DNA of 44,086 nucleotides from JAKPCT01 sp029553165 (GTDB lineage: Bacteria > Bacillota > UBA4882 > UBA8346): assembly GCA_035359995.1 (NCBI GenBank), contig DAORZT010000018.1, forward strand, positions 1-44,086, written 5' to 3'. How positions within the stretch are numbered: the stretch's first letter is position 1; every line of letters begins with the position of its first letter. This document shows positions 1 through 7,590 of the stretch, piece by piece. The translations under genes were made by a program, and so were the position numbers. The notes below the pieces were generated by a model. That model saw only the letters and a list, made by a program, of their open reading frames with translations, was not told where the DNA came from and ran no database searches.

Positions 1-18
1 AAAAAAGGAGTGGACAAT

Positions 19-1026
19 TTGGTAAAAGACAATCAAATTAAAATTAAACAACCACCGGTGCTGTTTGATAAAACGCAAGAGTTAATAGGTACAATTGAGT
101 CGATAGTTGGAGGACCGTTAATTACCTATTGGAATAATCCGCGTGGCGAGATCTGTCATAATGATGTTATTGCTTTTTACGAATTGATTGAAAAGATCGG
201 GAAACAATCGAAGTTATTTTTATTTATTAAATCCCGGGGTGGACACGGGCAAGCGTCATTACGGATTATGAATATGTTACGCCAGTATACTAACGAAATT
301 ATTGCTTTAGTACCGATTGAATGTGCTTCAGCGGCAACAATGCTAGTATTAGGTGCCAATGAGATTCATATGGGTCCGATGGCATTTTTAAGCGCGGTTG
401 ATACTTCGCTGGAACACGATCTTTCTCCGATTGATCGTGATAATGATCGGGTAAGTGTCAGTCTGGATGAGTTAAAACGGGTTTTAAAGTTATGGAAACA
501 AGAAGCCAGTGAGCGGGATAAAAATCCGTTTGAATCCCTCTATAACTACATTCATCCGCTGGTTATCGGGGCGGTTGATCGGGCTGATTCGTTGTCGATT
601 ATGATCTGTAAAGAACTGTTATCATACCATATTGACGATCCCGAGAAAGTTGAAGCAATTGCCCAGACACTTAATTCAAAATACCCTTCACACAGTTATC
701 CAATTATGATTAATGAGGCTAAAAAAGTCGGACTCAATGTTAAACCGCTCACCAAAGAGTTAAATACTTTATTATTGGAATTGAACGAACTCTATAGTGA
801 GATGGGTCAGAAAGCGACTACTGATTTTGACGAGATTCGGGCTCATAGTAATGAAATAATTAATATTCTGGAAGCCAAAGGCTTGCAAATATACTATCAA
901 CAGGATAAGGACTGGTTTTATCGAATGGAAGAAAGACGCTGGATAACGATGAATGATAACAGTGGCTGGCGTAAGATTGAGAAAGATAAAGGGCAGATCA
1001 AAAAGTCAGTTTTTTATATTTCATAA
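19..1026 (+). CDS. ClpP-class serine protease-like protein (serine dehydrogenase proteinase, SDH family)
   Basis: The protein has about 335 residues. The stretch SRGGHG near residue 75 and the block ECASAATMLVLGANEIHMGP (about 101-120) match the SDH/ClpP crotonase-like fold, in which a serine before an Ala-Ala/Thr helix is the nucleophile. Here that would be the Ser of ASAAT, near residue 104. The family is membrane-associated or cytosolic and its natural substrate is unknown. There is no signal peptide. I chose TTG at 19 because AAAGGAG (4-10) lies 8 bases upstream; a GTG at 10 is in frame but overlaps the Shine-Dalgarno itself. The gene ends 23 bases before a strong promoter that serves the next genes, so it belongs to an upstream unit cut by the window start. 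Family assignment is fairly secure; enzymatic activity is inferred. Confidence 0.7.
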   Translation: MVKDNQIKIKQPPVLFDKTQELIGTIESIVGGPLITYWNNPRGEICHNDVIAFYELIEKIGKQSKLFLFIKSRGGHGQASLRIMNMLRQYTNEIIALVPIECASAATMLVLGANEIHMGPMAFLSAVDTSLEHDLSPIDRDNDRVSVSLDELKRVLKLWKQEASERDKNPFESLYNYIHPLVIGAVDRADSLSIMICKELLSYHIDDPEKVEAIAQTLNSKYPSHSYPIMINEAKKVGLNVKPLTKELNTLLLELNELYSEMGQKATTDFDEIRAHSNEIINILEAKGLQIYYQQDKDWFYRMEERRWITMNDNSGWRKIEKDKGQIKKSVFYIS

Positions 1027-1049
1027 ATTTAACAATTAAGAAGAAACAA

Positions 1050-1078
1050 TTGACAAACGGGAGAAAAGATATTATTAT
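1050..1078 (+). promoter_or_regulatory. sigma-A type promoter of the 1138-4842 cluster
   Basis: TTGACA (1050-1055), a 17-base spacer and TATTAT (1073-1078) form a near-consensus promoter. A strong Shine-Dalgarno, AAGGAGG, follows at 1102-1108. This marks the start of a new transcription unit after the protease-like gene. Confidence 0.75.
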
Positions 1079-1123
1079 ATTATTAATAACAATATTATAA
1101 CAAGGAGGGCTTCAAACTTTAAG

Positions 1124-1141
1124 TTGTTACTTTTAGTTTGA
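1124..1141 (+). other. possible five-codon leader peptide overlapping the next start
   Basis: The strong AAGGAGG at 1102-1108 is about 30 bases from the TTG of the following gene, too far to serve it directly. Between them lies a tiny frame, TTG TTA CTT TTA GTT TGA (MLLLV). Its stop overlaps the TTG at 1138 as TTGA, as in coupled genes. The paralogous gene at 3212 has a similar arrangement: TTG TCT TGG TTG TAG at 3197-3211, touching its TTG, and both share TTAAGTTGT. Such a short frame may be chance; the shared layout is the only support. Confidence 0.25.
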
Positions 1142-2160
1142 AAACAGATAAGATGGGTAATTTTATTAAAAAACAACTGTTGCGAGTGAATGGTCTTCAG
1201 TTAATAATTGCGGTAGTAGTGCTTATTGTTTTAAACGGTAATGATTTTGGGTTTATTGGTTTCTCAAAAAAAATGTATACCGGTATTGGATTAGAACAGT
1301 TAACAACGATTGACCAATTACAGACGGAATTTGAGCGAGAACCTAAAGATCCTGTGATGATTAAAACTGATAAATATTTAGTAACAGAATGGGCGATCTT
1401 TAAAAAAGATAAACCTCAAGCAGTTTATGTTTTATTTCCGCTTGAGGATAAACTTGTGGCAGCACTGGTGCCAATTAATTATTTGAAGCGAAATTCGGAG
1501 AATAAAGAATTGGTTCTTAAAGGTGTTGTTAGGCATTTAACTGAATGGCGCAACATTATCGACAGTTTTGACGATGAAGATGTTGATAAAAATGAACTTA
1601 GTAAACGCTTAGTTCCTTATTTGATTAACTGTTATGGAGATTTGGGTTTTAATTCGCATCCGTTATCAGCATTGATAATTTCAATTTTACCAATGGGTTA
1701 TATTCTTTGGAAGGTGCTTAACCTTCTTTTACCTGGCACCAGCAAGTTAGCACTGAAACTGTCTAAATATGGTGATTTGGAAACAATAGGGCAGAGTATT
1801 GATGAAGAATTAGAACAGAAAATAAAACTAAAGATTGCATCGGTGACAATTACTGAATCCTGGTTTATTGCCAAAGTATTTCTCGGAATCAATGTTGTTC
1901 CTTTGAACCATGTTGTTTGGGTACATAAACAGACGACCCAGCATTATCAGAATTATATTCCTACCGGGAAGTCATACCAGATCTGCTTGTATACTGATCG
2001 AGGCGAGACCTATATGATAACATTGCCGGATGAGAATAGTGTTGATCAACTGATTGTCTACTTTGTTCAGAATTTACCCTGGATTATCTGTGGTTACAAT
2101 GAGGAATTGAAAGACTTATGGAGTTCGAATAGATCAGGTTTTATTACAGAAAATCAATAA
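1138..2160 (+). CDS. two-helix membrane protein, paralogue A (unknown family)
   Basis: I do not recognise a named family. The 340-residue product has an N-terminal membrane segment (about 18-34), a central soluble part of about 130 residues, a second membrane segment (about 178-200), and a C-terminal soluble domain that ends in LPWIICGYNEELKDLW. The last about 110 residues (ITESWF... to the end) are beta-rich and resemble a PH-like fold, which is inference only. It is clearly a paralogue of the product at 3212: FIKKQLLRVN at the N-terminus and LPWIICGY near the C-terminus are identical. Start TTG 1138 is the first start after an in-frame stop; ATG 1153 is an alternative. The C-terminus appears shortened by a one-base insertion near 2152 compared with the paralogue. 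Confidence 0.6.
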   Translation: MKTDKMGNFIKKQLLRVNGLQLIIAVVVLIVLNGNDFGFIGFSKKMYTGIGLEQLTTIDQLQTEFEREPKDPVMIKTDKYLVTEWAIFKKDKPQAVYVLFPLEDKLVAALVPINYLKRNSENKELVLKGVVRHLTEWRNIIDSFDDEDVDKNELSKRLVPYLINCYGDLGFNSHPLSALIISILPMGYILWKVLNLLLPGTSKLALKLSKYGDLETIGQSIDEELEQKIKLKIASVTITESWFIAKVFLGINVVPLNHVVWVHKQTTQHYQNYIPTGKSYQICLYTDRGETYMITLPDENSVDQLIVYFVQNLPWIICGYNEELKDLWSSNRSGFITENQ

Positions 2161-2268
2161 TCGTAAGGACAGTTTTTTATCAAATTAATAATGATGTAAA
2201 GTTATCCGTCGGCTTTTGGCATCATGAACGCAGTACAATTAATTTATTGAATATTCTGGAGGATAAAT

Positions 2269-3000
2269 ATGTTCCAAGTTTCAAATGTTTTACTTAATTC
2301 AACACATATTAACTGGGATGCATTTAAACGTCAATTTACTGAAGATTGGGACATTGACATTTCTGCTGAATCACCTGATAAAGATTGTCTTGTTTTCACA
2401 GTTGACTGGCTATGTGTTTCATGCATGTTCATACCTGCACCTGTTCCTAATAATGAGGCAGTACTTTATGCTGAGAATAATTATACCTGGGGGGAAGCGG
2501 TTGAAGTTACAAGTTCACATCAAGCGCATGTGATCGTCTCGATTTTAGATCCGTTACATACTGCGGATGCAATTGAATGCTTATTGTTGCATACCAAAGT
2601 GGTCAGCTCCTTGTTGAAGTTGGACAATGCCATCGGAGTTTGTCAATCTCCGACAGTTCTGTCGCCGGAATTTTATATTCATGAAGCACAAAGAATATAT
2701 CAAGGAGTATTGCCAATATTAACCTGGGTCTATATCGGCCTGTATCAGGATGAAGATGGTGTCTCGGGTTTTACCAGCGGACTTAATAAGTTTGGAAAAG
2801 ATGAAATTGAGATTATCAGGTCGCAGCAGGAAGGGTATCAAATTTATGATATGTTGGCAAGTATAGCAGCTTATGTTATTCAGAATAATGTTAAACTAAA
2901 AGATGGTGAAACGATTGGAATGGGACCGGAGCAAAAACTGCAAATTACCCGTTCCGAAGGAGTAGCAATGAATGGTGAGAGTTTGAAGATCGCATTTTGA
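2269..3000 (+). CDS. DUF4261 domain protein
   Basis: This soluble protein of 243 residues matches the DUF4261 pattern: an N-terminal strand region with MFIPAPVPN, then TWGEAVEVTSSHQAHVIVSI with the typical central His-x-Ala-His, then SPEFYIHEAQ, LPILTWVYIGLY and a late GFTSGLNKFG. The biochemical role of the family is unknown. The start is supported by GGAGG (2259-2263), 5 bases from ATG 2269. It lies between two paralogous membrane protein genes, in the same direction and with gaps of about 108 and 211 bases. The gene order suggests the three act together or came in together, but nothing in the sequence gives a function. Confidence 0.7.
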   Translation: MFQVSNVLLNSTHINWDAFKRQFTEDWDIDISAESPDKDCLVFTVDWLCVSCMFIPAPVPNNEAVLYAENNYTWGEAVEVTSSHQAHVIVSILDPLHTADAIECLLLHTKVVSSLLKLDNAIGVCQSPTVLSPEFYIHEAQRIYQGVLPILTWVYIGLYQDEDGVSGFTSGLNKFGKDEIEIIRSQQEGYQIYDMLASIAAYVIQNNVKLKDGETIGMGPEQKLQITRSEGVAMNGESLKIAF

Positions 3001-3115
3001 AAAAAACTGGGGCTATTACTACCAATAATGTCAAGAGATTGTTGGGGATCAGTTGAGGAGAAGATGATCTCCTAAAAAAAGATTGCTTAACACGGATATA
3101 TAGTAAAATTAAGTA

Positions 3116-3143
3116 TTTGGTATCGCGAGAAATCTGATACAAT
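3116..3143 (+). promoter_or_regulatory. weak candidate promoter before the second membrane paralogue
   Basis: TTTGGT (3116-3121) and TACAAT (3138-3143) are 16 bases apart. The -10 is good and the -35 poor. A GTATC/GATAC inverted repeat sits across it (3120-3140). The gap between 3000 and 3212 otherwise holds only a small AGGAGA/TCTCCT hairpin (3056-3074) with no T-run after it. Read-through from the 1050 promoter is equally possible. Confidence 0.3.
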
Positions 3144-3211
3144 GATGATGTATTATATGATAATCAACAAGGGGGAAGTTGTCAGCTACAATTAAGTTGT
3201 CTTGGTTGTAG

Positions 3212-4261
3212 TTGATAGTGAAAGAGATGTTTGGTTTTATTAAAAAACAGTTGTTGCGAGTTAATTGTTTGCAGTTAGTTATTGCTTTGATAGTACTTGG
3301 AATAATGGGAACAGCATTCTGTGATCATTTTGATTTTTATCTTAAACGGTTTACTAATAAGGGACTTGAACAGATCACAACAGTTGAACAGTTGCAAAGG
3401 AAATATGACAGTGATTCTGAAAAACTGGTCAGTTTTATGGCTGATCAGATTATAATAACCAACTGGGTTATTTTCAAAAATTACAAGCCGGATGCGGTAT
3501 TTCTGTTAGCGCCAATTGAGGACAACTTAGTAACCGTTTTAGTACCGATTAGTTTTGTGAAGAAAAATGCAAACAAGACAGGTTTAACATTTAAAGGGAT
3601 TGTCAGGTCGCTTACTGCTAAAGAAGATATCATTGACAGTTTTGCTGATGAGGATATCGACAAGGCTCAACTCCGTACTAAAATTTTACCGTATATGATT
3701 CATTGTTATGATGATTATGGCTTTGAAACATCACCGTTAATTGGAGCAATCGCTCTGGTTTTATCACTACTCTTTATAATATGGAAGATAATAAATCTTA
3801 CGGTCCCAAAGAGTAACCGTTTGGTTAAAAGACTTACTCGATATGGAGACATGGAGCACTTGGAAGAAAGTATTGCTGCAGAGCTTGTAAACAAAGTGAA
3901 GTTTAGGACCGCACGAATAATTATTACTGAATCTTGGCTGGTCCAGAAGAAATTGCTAAGTATCGACCTTGTCCCGTTGGAGCAAATTGTCTGGGTCTAT
4001 AAACATACTACCAAACATTATTATGGCTTTATTCCAACAGGAAATTCCTATTCGCTTGCTGTTAATACAACTCTGGGGACAGTTCATCTATTTGATTTGC
4101 GAACAGAAAAACAGGTTGATGAGCTGATTGATTACTTTGAACGGAATTTACCCTGGATCATTTGTGGTTATAGTACAGAAATGGATAATTTATGGAGTAA
4201 AAACCGATCCAGTTTAATTACAGAAGTCAACAACCGTAAGAACAGTAGTCGGTCAAGTTAA
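3212..4261 (+). CDS. two-helix membrane protein, paralogue B (unknown family)
   Basis: This 349-residue product is the paralogue of the gene at 1138, with the same length and layout: a membrane segment at about 18-36, a soluble middle part with EDNLVTVLVPISFVKKN, a second membrane segment at about 186-206, and a C-terminal domain with ITESWLVQKK and LPWIICGYSTEMDNLW. Identity is high at both ends and lower in the middle, so the duplication is not recent. The start is TTG 3212, directly after a TAG; ATG 3227 is possible. GGGGGAAG at 3171-3178 is the only strong ribosome site nearby and is 33 bases away. Its tail (ITEVNNRKNS) is what paralogue A would have without its one-base insertion. Confidence 0.6.
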   Translation: MIVKEMFGFIKKQLLRVNCLQLVIALIVLGIMGTAFCDHFDFYLKRFTNKGLEQITTVEQLQRKYDSDSEKLVSFMADQIIITNWVIFKNYKPDAVFLLAPIEDNLVTVLVPISFVKKNANKTGLTFKGIVRSLTAKEDIIDSFADEDIDKAQLRTKILPYMIHCYDDYGFETSPLIGAIALVLSLLFIIWKIINLTVPKSNRLVKRLTRYGDMEHLEESIAAELVNKVKFRTARIIITESWLVQKKLLSIDLVPLEQIVWVYKHTTKHYYGFIPTGNSYSLAVNTTLGTVHLFDLRTEKQVDELIDYFERNLPWIICGYSTEMDNLWSKNRSSLITEVNNRKNSSRSS

Positions 4262-4293
4262 CGAAGGTTGTTGCTAATACTGGAGTAATGTAA

Positions 4294-4842
4294 ATGCAGA
4301 AGTTTTTAGTGGTTGGTATTGATAATCCTTACATGATCTTTGAGCGCTGTAGTTGTTTGAAAGCAAAGAAAAGACTTAACTTCTATCGTTATCTGGATGT
4401 TGCTGAGTATTTTGGGGAAGTGATCTGCTTGGAAACATTAGAGGGTGAAGCAACCGCAACATTAACTGATATGATAATCTTCGGAGTAAAAGGGGAGCTT
4501 TGGCCGTTGACGAAAGAAGATTTTCGGCAACGTTATCGTTGTTACGACGGTAATCGCGAATGTGTCTCCGATGGCCGTATCAGTCAATCAGGGGTTTTGA
4601 TCAAATCTCATACCCGGGAATATTTGATTACTGAAGCGGAATTACGGACCTTTAAAATTTGTTATCCTTCAGAATTAACAGTGGTCGATGCTTTGCAGTT
4701 GCCGGAAGCAATCCGGCTTGAGACTGTTTGGGGAGTTTACCAGGCGAGACAAGGCGATTATCTTCTGATCAACAGTAGCGCTGATTATTATATCTGTGAT
4801 CAGGAGATCTTTAAGCTCACTTATGAGTTGATTGACGTTTAA
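4294..4842 (+). CDS. hypothetical protein, 182 aa
   Basis: I do not recognise this protein. It is predicted soluble, with no signal peptide or membrane segment. It mixes short beta-like stretches (MQKFLVVGIDNPYMIF at the start, DYLLINSSADYYICDQEIF near the end) with cysteines that form no metal-binding motif. GGAG (4282-4285) is 8 bases upstream of ATG 4294. It follows the second membrane paralogue by 32 bases and is closed by a terminator at 4873, so it is the last gene of the cluster. Confidence 0.6.
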   Translation: MQKFLVVGIDNPYMIFERCSCLKAKKRLNFYRYLDVAEYFGEVICLETLEGEATATLTDMIIFGVKGELWPLTKEDFRQRYRCYDGNRECVSDGRISQSGVLIKSHTREYLITEAELRTFKICYPSELTVVDALQLPEAIRLETVWGVYQARQGDYLLINSSADYYICDQEIFKLTYELIDV

Positions 4843-4872
4843 TTTGTTATAAGTCCATGGGTTTCTGTCATA

Positions 4873-4903
4873 GGCTGGTGTAATACCGGCCTTATTTTTT
4901 TCT
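4873..4903 (+). terminator. rho-independent terminator of the 1138-4842 cluster
   Basis: GGCTGGT (4873-4879) pairs with ACCGGCC (4885-4891) with one G-U, loop GTAAT, followed by TTATTTTTTTCT. Confidence 0.85.
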
Positions 4904-4983
4904 GGTTTTTAGAGAGTTAAATAATTAACTATAAAATTTTTGGTCTAAGATCACGATAATTTGAATATTATTTAAATTGTATT

Positions 4984-5008
4984 GCCACGGTGGAAACATA
5001 ATCGTGGC
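4984..5008. other. GCCACG/CGTGGC inverted repeat in the 332-base gap before hydC
   Basis: A perfect 6-base inverted repeat with a 13-base centre lies in the very AT-rich gap between the terminator at 4873 and hydC at 5175. It could be a small hairpin or a protein site; it does not match the Rex consensus that often controls hydrogenase genes. Besides this and a candidate promoter, nothing else is visible in 4904-5160. Confidence 0.35.
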
Positions 5009-5057
5009 TTTGATCTATTTCTTTTTGTCAATCTTGCCATAATTATTTTGCAGGATT

Positions 5058-5086
5058 TTGAAATGTTATATTTAATTATATATGTT
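5058..5086 (+). promoter_or_regulatory. candidate promoter of hydCBA
   Basis: TTGAAA (5058-5063), a 17-base spacer and TATGTT (5081-5086), which continues as TTAAAAT. An overlapping choice, TTGCAG (5048-5053) with TTTAAT, is as good. The region is so AT-rich that either may be chance. Confidence 0.3.
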
Positions 5087-5174
5087 AAAATTTTTTTAAA
5101 ATTAGATTACTGTAACGTTTAAGATAACTTCAGTTTAAATAGTAATAGTAATAATTAAAAAGGGAGGTTTGTAA

Positions 5175-5708
5175 ATGGCGAAAGCAGGTGTCCGAGCGCA
5201 AACAGTGAGTTTGAAAAAGATCCCCGCAGAGAAGTTTACACAACTAGAACAATACATCGAGAGTTTACCAAGTACCAAAGGAGCATTAATCGACATTCTC
5301 TATCATGCTCAAGAGATCTTTGGTTTTTTACCGCGGGAAGTGCTGCTCTTTATAGCACAAAAGCTTGGTATATCCGGTGCCGAGGTTTTTGGAGTCGTCA
5401 GTTTCTATTCAAACTTTAAGCTAAGTCCAATTGGGTTACACAACATCAGTGTCTGTATGGGAACAGCTTGTTTTGTCAAGGGCGCTCCGGCGATTTTGCA
5501 ACGTTTGCATGAGATTTTGGGTATCAAAGAAGGTGAAACAACTGCTGATGGTTTATTTAGCTTGCGTAACCTGCGTTGTGTTGGTGCCTGTAGCTTGGCG
5601 CCGGTTGTAATGATCGATGATAAGGTTTATGGACGGGTAACGCCTGAAGAGATTGAAAAAATTATTGAAGAGTACCGGAATAAGGAGGTGGCCAAGAATG
5701 ATCTTTGA
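5175..5708 (+). CDS. hydC: NADH-dependent [FeFe] hydrogenase, NuoE-like gamma subunit
   Basis: This 177-residue protein has the thioredoxin-like [2Fe-2S] fold of complex I NuoE. The four cluster cysteines are at 94 and 99 (CMGTAC) and 135 and 139 (CVGAC). The family's GVVSFYSNF motif is at 73-81. It would carry electrons between the FMN subunit and the hydrogenase subunit in the cytoplasmic HydABC complex. AGGGAGG lies 7 bases before ATG 5175. It is the first gene of hydC-hydB-hydA and its last 11 bases overlap hydB. Length and motifs are normal for the family. Confidence 0.93.
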   Translation: MAKAGVRAQTVSLKKIPAEKFTQLEQYIESLPSTKGALIDILYHAQEIFGFLPREVLLFIAQKLGISGAEVFGVVSFYSNFKLSPIGLHNISVCMGTACFVKGAPAILQRLHEILGIKEGETTADGLFSLRNLRCVGACSLAPVVMIDDKVYGRVTPEEIEKIIEEYRNKEVAKNDL

Positions 5709-7575
5709 TTCAATTACGAAATTGAGAGAGCATCGTGAACAGTTAGGTAAGGGAATTGGTGCCAGAGCAAGCAGTCAAGTGCAGGGTGAAACGGTGGAGA
5801 TCCTGGTTGGGATGGCCACCTGTGGGATAGCAGCCGGTGCCGGGGAGACAATTGTAGCGATCAATAAAGAGATTGAGCGGCAGAAACTGAAACAAGTAAA
5901 AGTAGTTCCAGTTGGTTGTATTGGTTATTGTCATGCCGAACCGCTGGTCCAGGTTAATATTCCGGGTCAAAGTCCGGTGCTTTATGGTAATGTCAAGGTC
6001 GAACAAGGGCGTGAATTGGTGATTGCCCTGGCCGAAAAACGGACACCGAACGTAACTACAGTTGAGATGGATTTTGCACGGGTTTTGGGAGAAGAAGCGG
6101 ACGTAAAATCTTCGAAAAAACAGTATCGAATTGCTTTGCGAAATTGTGGCCTGATCAATCCGGACAGTATTGATGAATATATTGCGTGCCGTGGTTATGA
6201 GGCATTGAGTAAAGTCTTGACCGAGATGTCTCCGGAAGCAGTAATTGAAACTGTTAAAGCCAGTGGTTTACGCGGACGGGGTGGCGGAGGATTTTCGACC
6301 GGACTGAAGTGGGAGTTGACCCGCAAAACCCCTACTGATGGAGTGAAATATATCTTTTGTAATGCTGATGAGGGCGATCCGGGAGCGTTTATGGACCGTA
6401 GCATTTTGGAAGGAGATCCCCACAGTGTGATCGAAGCAATGGCGATCGGTGGTTATGCGATTGGAGCGGAGATAGGTATTATCTATATTCGGGCTGAATA
6501 TCCGCTGGCAATCAAACGGCTTAAAGCAGCAATCGCTGATGCTACCAAGTATGGTTTTTTAGGTGAAAAGATCTTAGGGAGTAACTTTAATTTCAAAATT
6601 GAGTTGCGGTTAGGAGCGGGAGCATTTGTTTGTGGTGAAGAGACGGCCTTGATCAATTCGGCAGAGGGACGGCGCGGTGAACCACGTAACAAACCACCTT
6701 ATCCCGCGGAGAGGGGTTATTGGGGACAACCAACCTGTGTGAATAACGTGGAAACATTTGCGAATATTGCTCCAATTATTCTTAATGGAGCTTCCTGGTT
6801 CTCGCAGATTGGTACCGAACGCAGTAAAGGGACCAAGGTTTTTGCCTTAGCAGGTAAAGTGCGTAATGAAGGTTTGATCGAAGTACCAATGGGTACGACG
6901 TTAAGGCAGATTATCTATAATATCGGTGGTGGTATTAAAGATGATCGGAGATTTAAAGCAGTTCAAACAGGAGGGCCTTCGGGAGGAGTTATTACCGAGG
7001 ACTACCTTGATACCGTGATTGATTATGAAACATTAAAGAGTATTGATTCAATTATGGGATCCGGTGGAATGATTGTTATGGATGAGACCGACTGTATGGT
7101 GAACATCGCTAAATTTTATTTGGAATTTACGCAAGACGAATCGTGCGGTAAATGTACTCCATGCCGGATTGGTAACAAACGCCTTTATGAACTGTTAGAG
7201 AAGATTACTAATGGTTCAGCTGAGATGGAGGATATTGATAAGATTGAACGATTGGCAAAGATGATCAAAGATGCCTCAATCTGTGGATTGGGTCAAACAG
7301 CTCCCAATCCGGTGTTGAGCACTTTGAAATTCTTTAAGAATGAATATTTGGAACATATTCAGTCGAAATATTGTGCGACTGGTTCATGTACGGGGTTGAA
7401 TAAGTTTAAAATTGACCCGAAAGTTTGTATTGGTTGTACCGCCTGTGTCAAAGTCTGTCCAGTGAAATGCATCAGTGGTCAACCAGGTAAGCCCCATCAG
7501 ATTGATGAACAAAAGTGCATTAAATGCGGCGCCTGTCGTAAGGTCTGTAAATTTGGTGCAGTGATTAAACCTTAG
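5698..7575 (+). CDS. hydB: NADH-dependent [FeFe] hydrogenase, NuoF-like beta subunit
   Basis: The protein has 625 residues. In order it shows: an N-terminal thioredoxin-like [2Fe-2S] domain (ATCGIAAGA, VGCIGYCHAEP); the NuoF FMN/NADH domain with GRGGGGFSTGLKWE and NADEGDPGAFMDR; an SLBB region; the NuoF [4Fe-4S] site ESCGKCTPCRIGNKR with a later SICGLGQ; and a C-terminal two-[4Fe-4S] ferredoxin (CIGCTACVKVCP, CIKCGACRKVC). This order is that of the HydB subunit of bifurcating hydrogenases, which oxidises or reduces NAD(H) at FMN. An in-frame TTG lies 45 bases upstream, but AAGGAGG (5682-5689) points to ATG 5698, giving an 11-base overlap with hydC and likely translational coupling. Confidence 0.93.
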   Translation: MIFDSITKLREHREQLGKGIGARASSQVQGETVEILVGMATCGIAAGAGETIVAINKEIERQKLKQVKVVPVGCIGYCHAEPLVQVNIPGQSPVLYGNVKVEQGRELVIALAEKRTPNVTTVEMDFARVLGEEADVKSSKKQYRIALRNCGLINPDSIDEYIACRGYEALSKVLTEMSPEAVIETVKASGLRGRGGGGFSTGLKWELTRKTPTDGVKYIFCNADEGDPGAFMDRSILEGDPHSVIEAMAIGGYAIGAEIGIIYIRAEYPLAIKRLKAAIADATKYGFLGEKILGSNFNFKIELRLGAGAFVCGEETALINSAEGRRGEPRNKPPYPAERGYWGQPTCVNNVETFANIAPIILNGASWFSQIGTERSKGTKVFALAGKVRNEGLIEVPMGTTLRQIIYNIGGGIKDDRRFKAVQTGGPSGGVITEDYLDTVIDYETLKSIDSIMGSGGMIVMDETDCMVNIAKFYLEFTQDESCGKCTPCRIGNKRLYELLEKITNGSAEMEDIDKIERLAKMIKDASICGLGQTAPNPVLSTLKFFKNEYLEHIQSKYCATGSCTGLNKFKIDPKVCIGCTACVKVCPVKCISGQPGKPHQIDEQKCIKCGACRKVCKFGAVIKP

Positions 7576-7590
7576 GAGGTGGAGGACCAG

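Noticed and set aside
3056..3074. AGGAGA/TCTCCT hairpin as a terminator of the DUF4261 gene
   Set aside because: It is followed by A residues, not T, so it would not terminate on the plus strand, and on the minus strand no T-run follows.
4984..5008. Inverted repeat before hydC as a Rex operator
   Set aside because: GCCACG/CGTGGC with a 13-base centre does not resemble the TTGTGAA-type Rex consensus.
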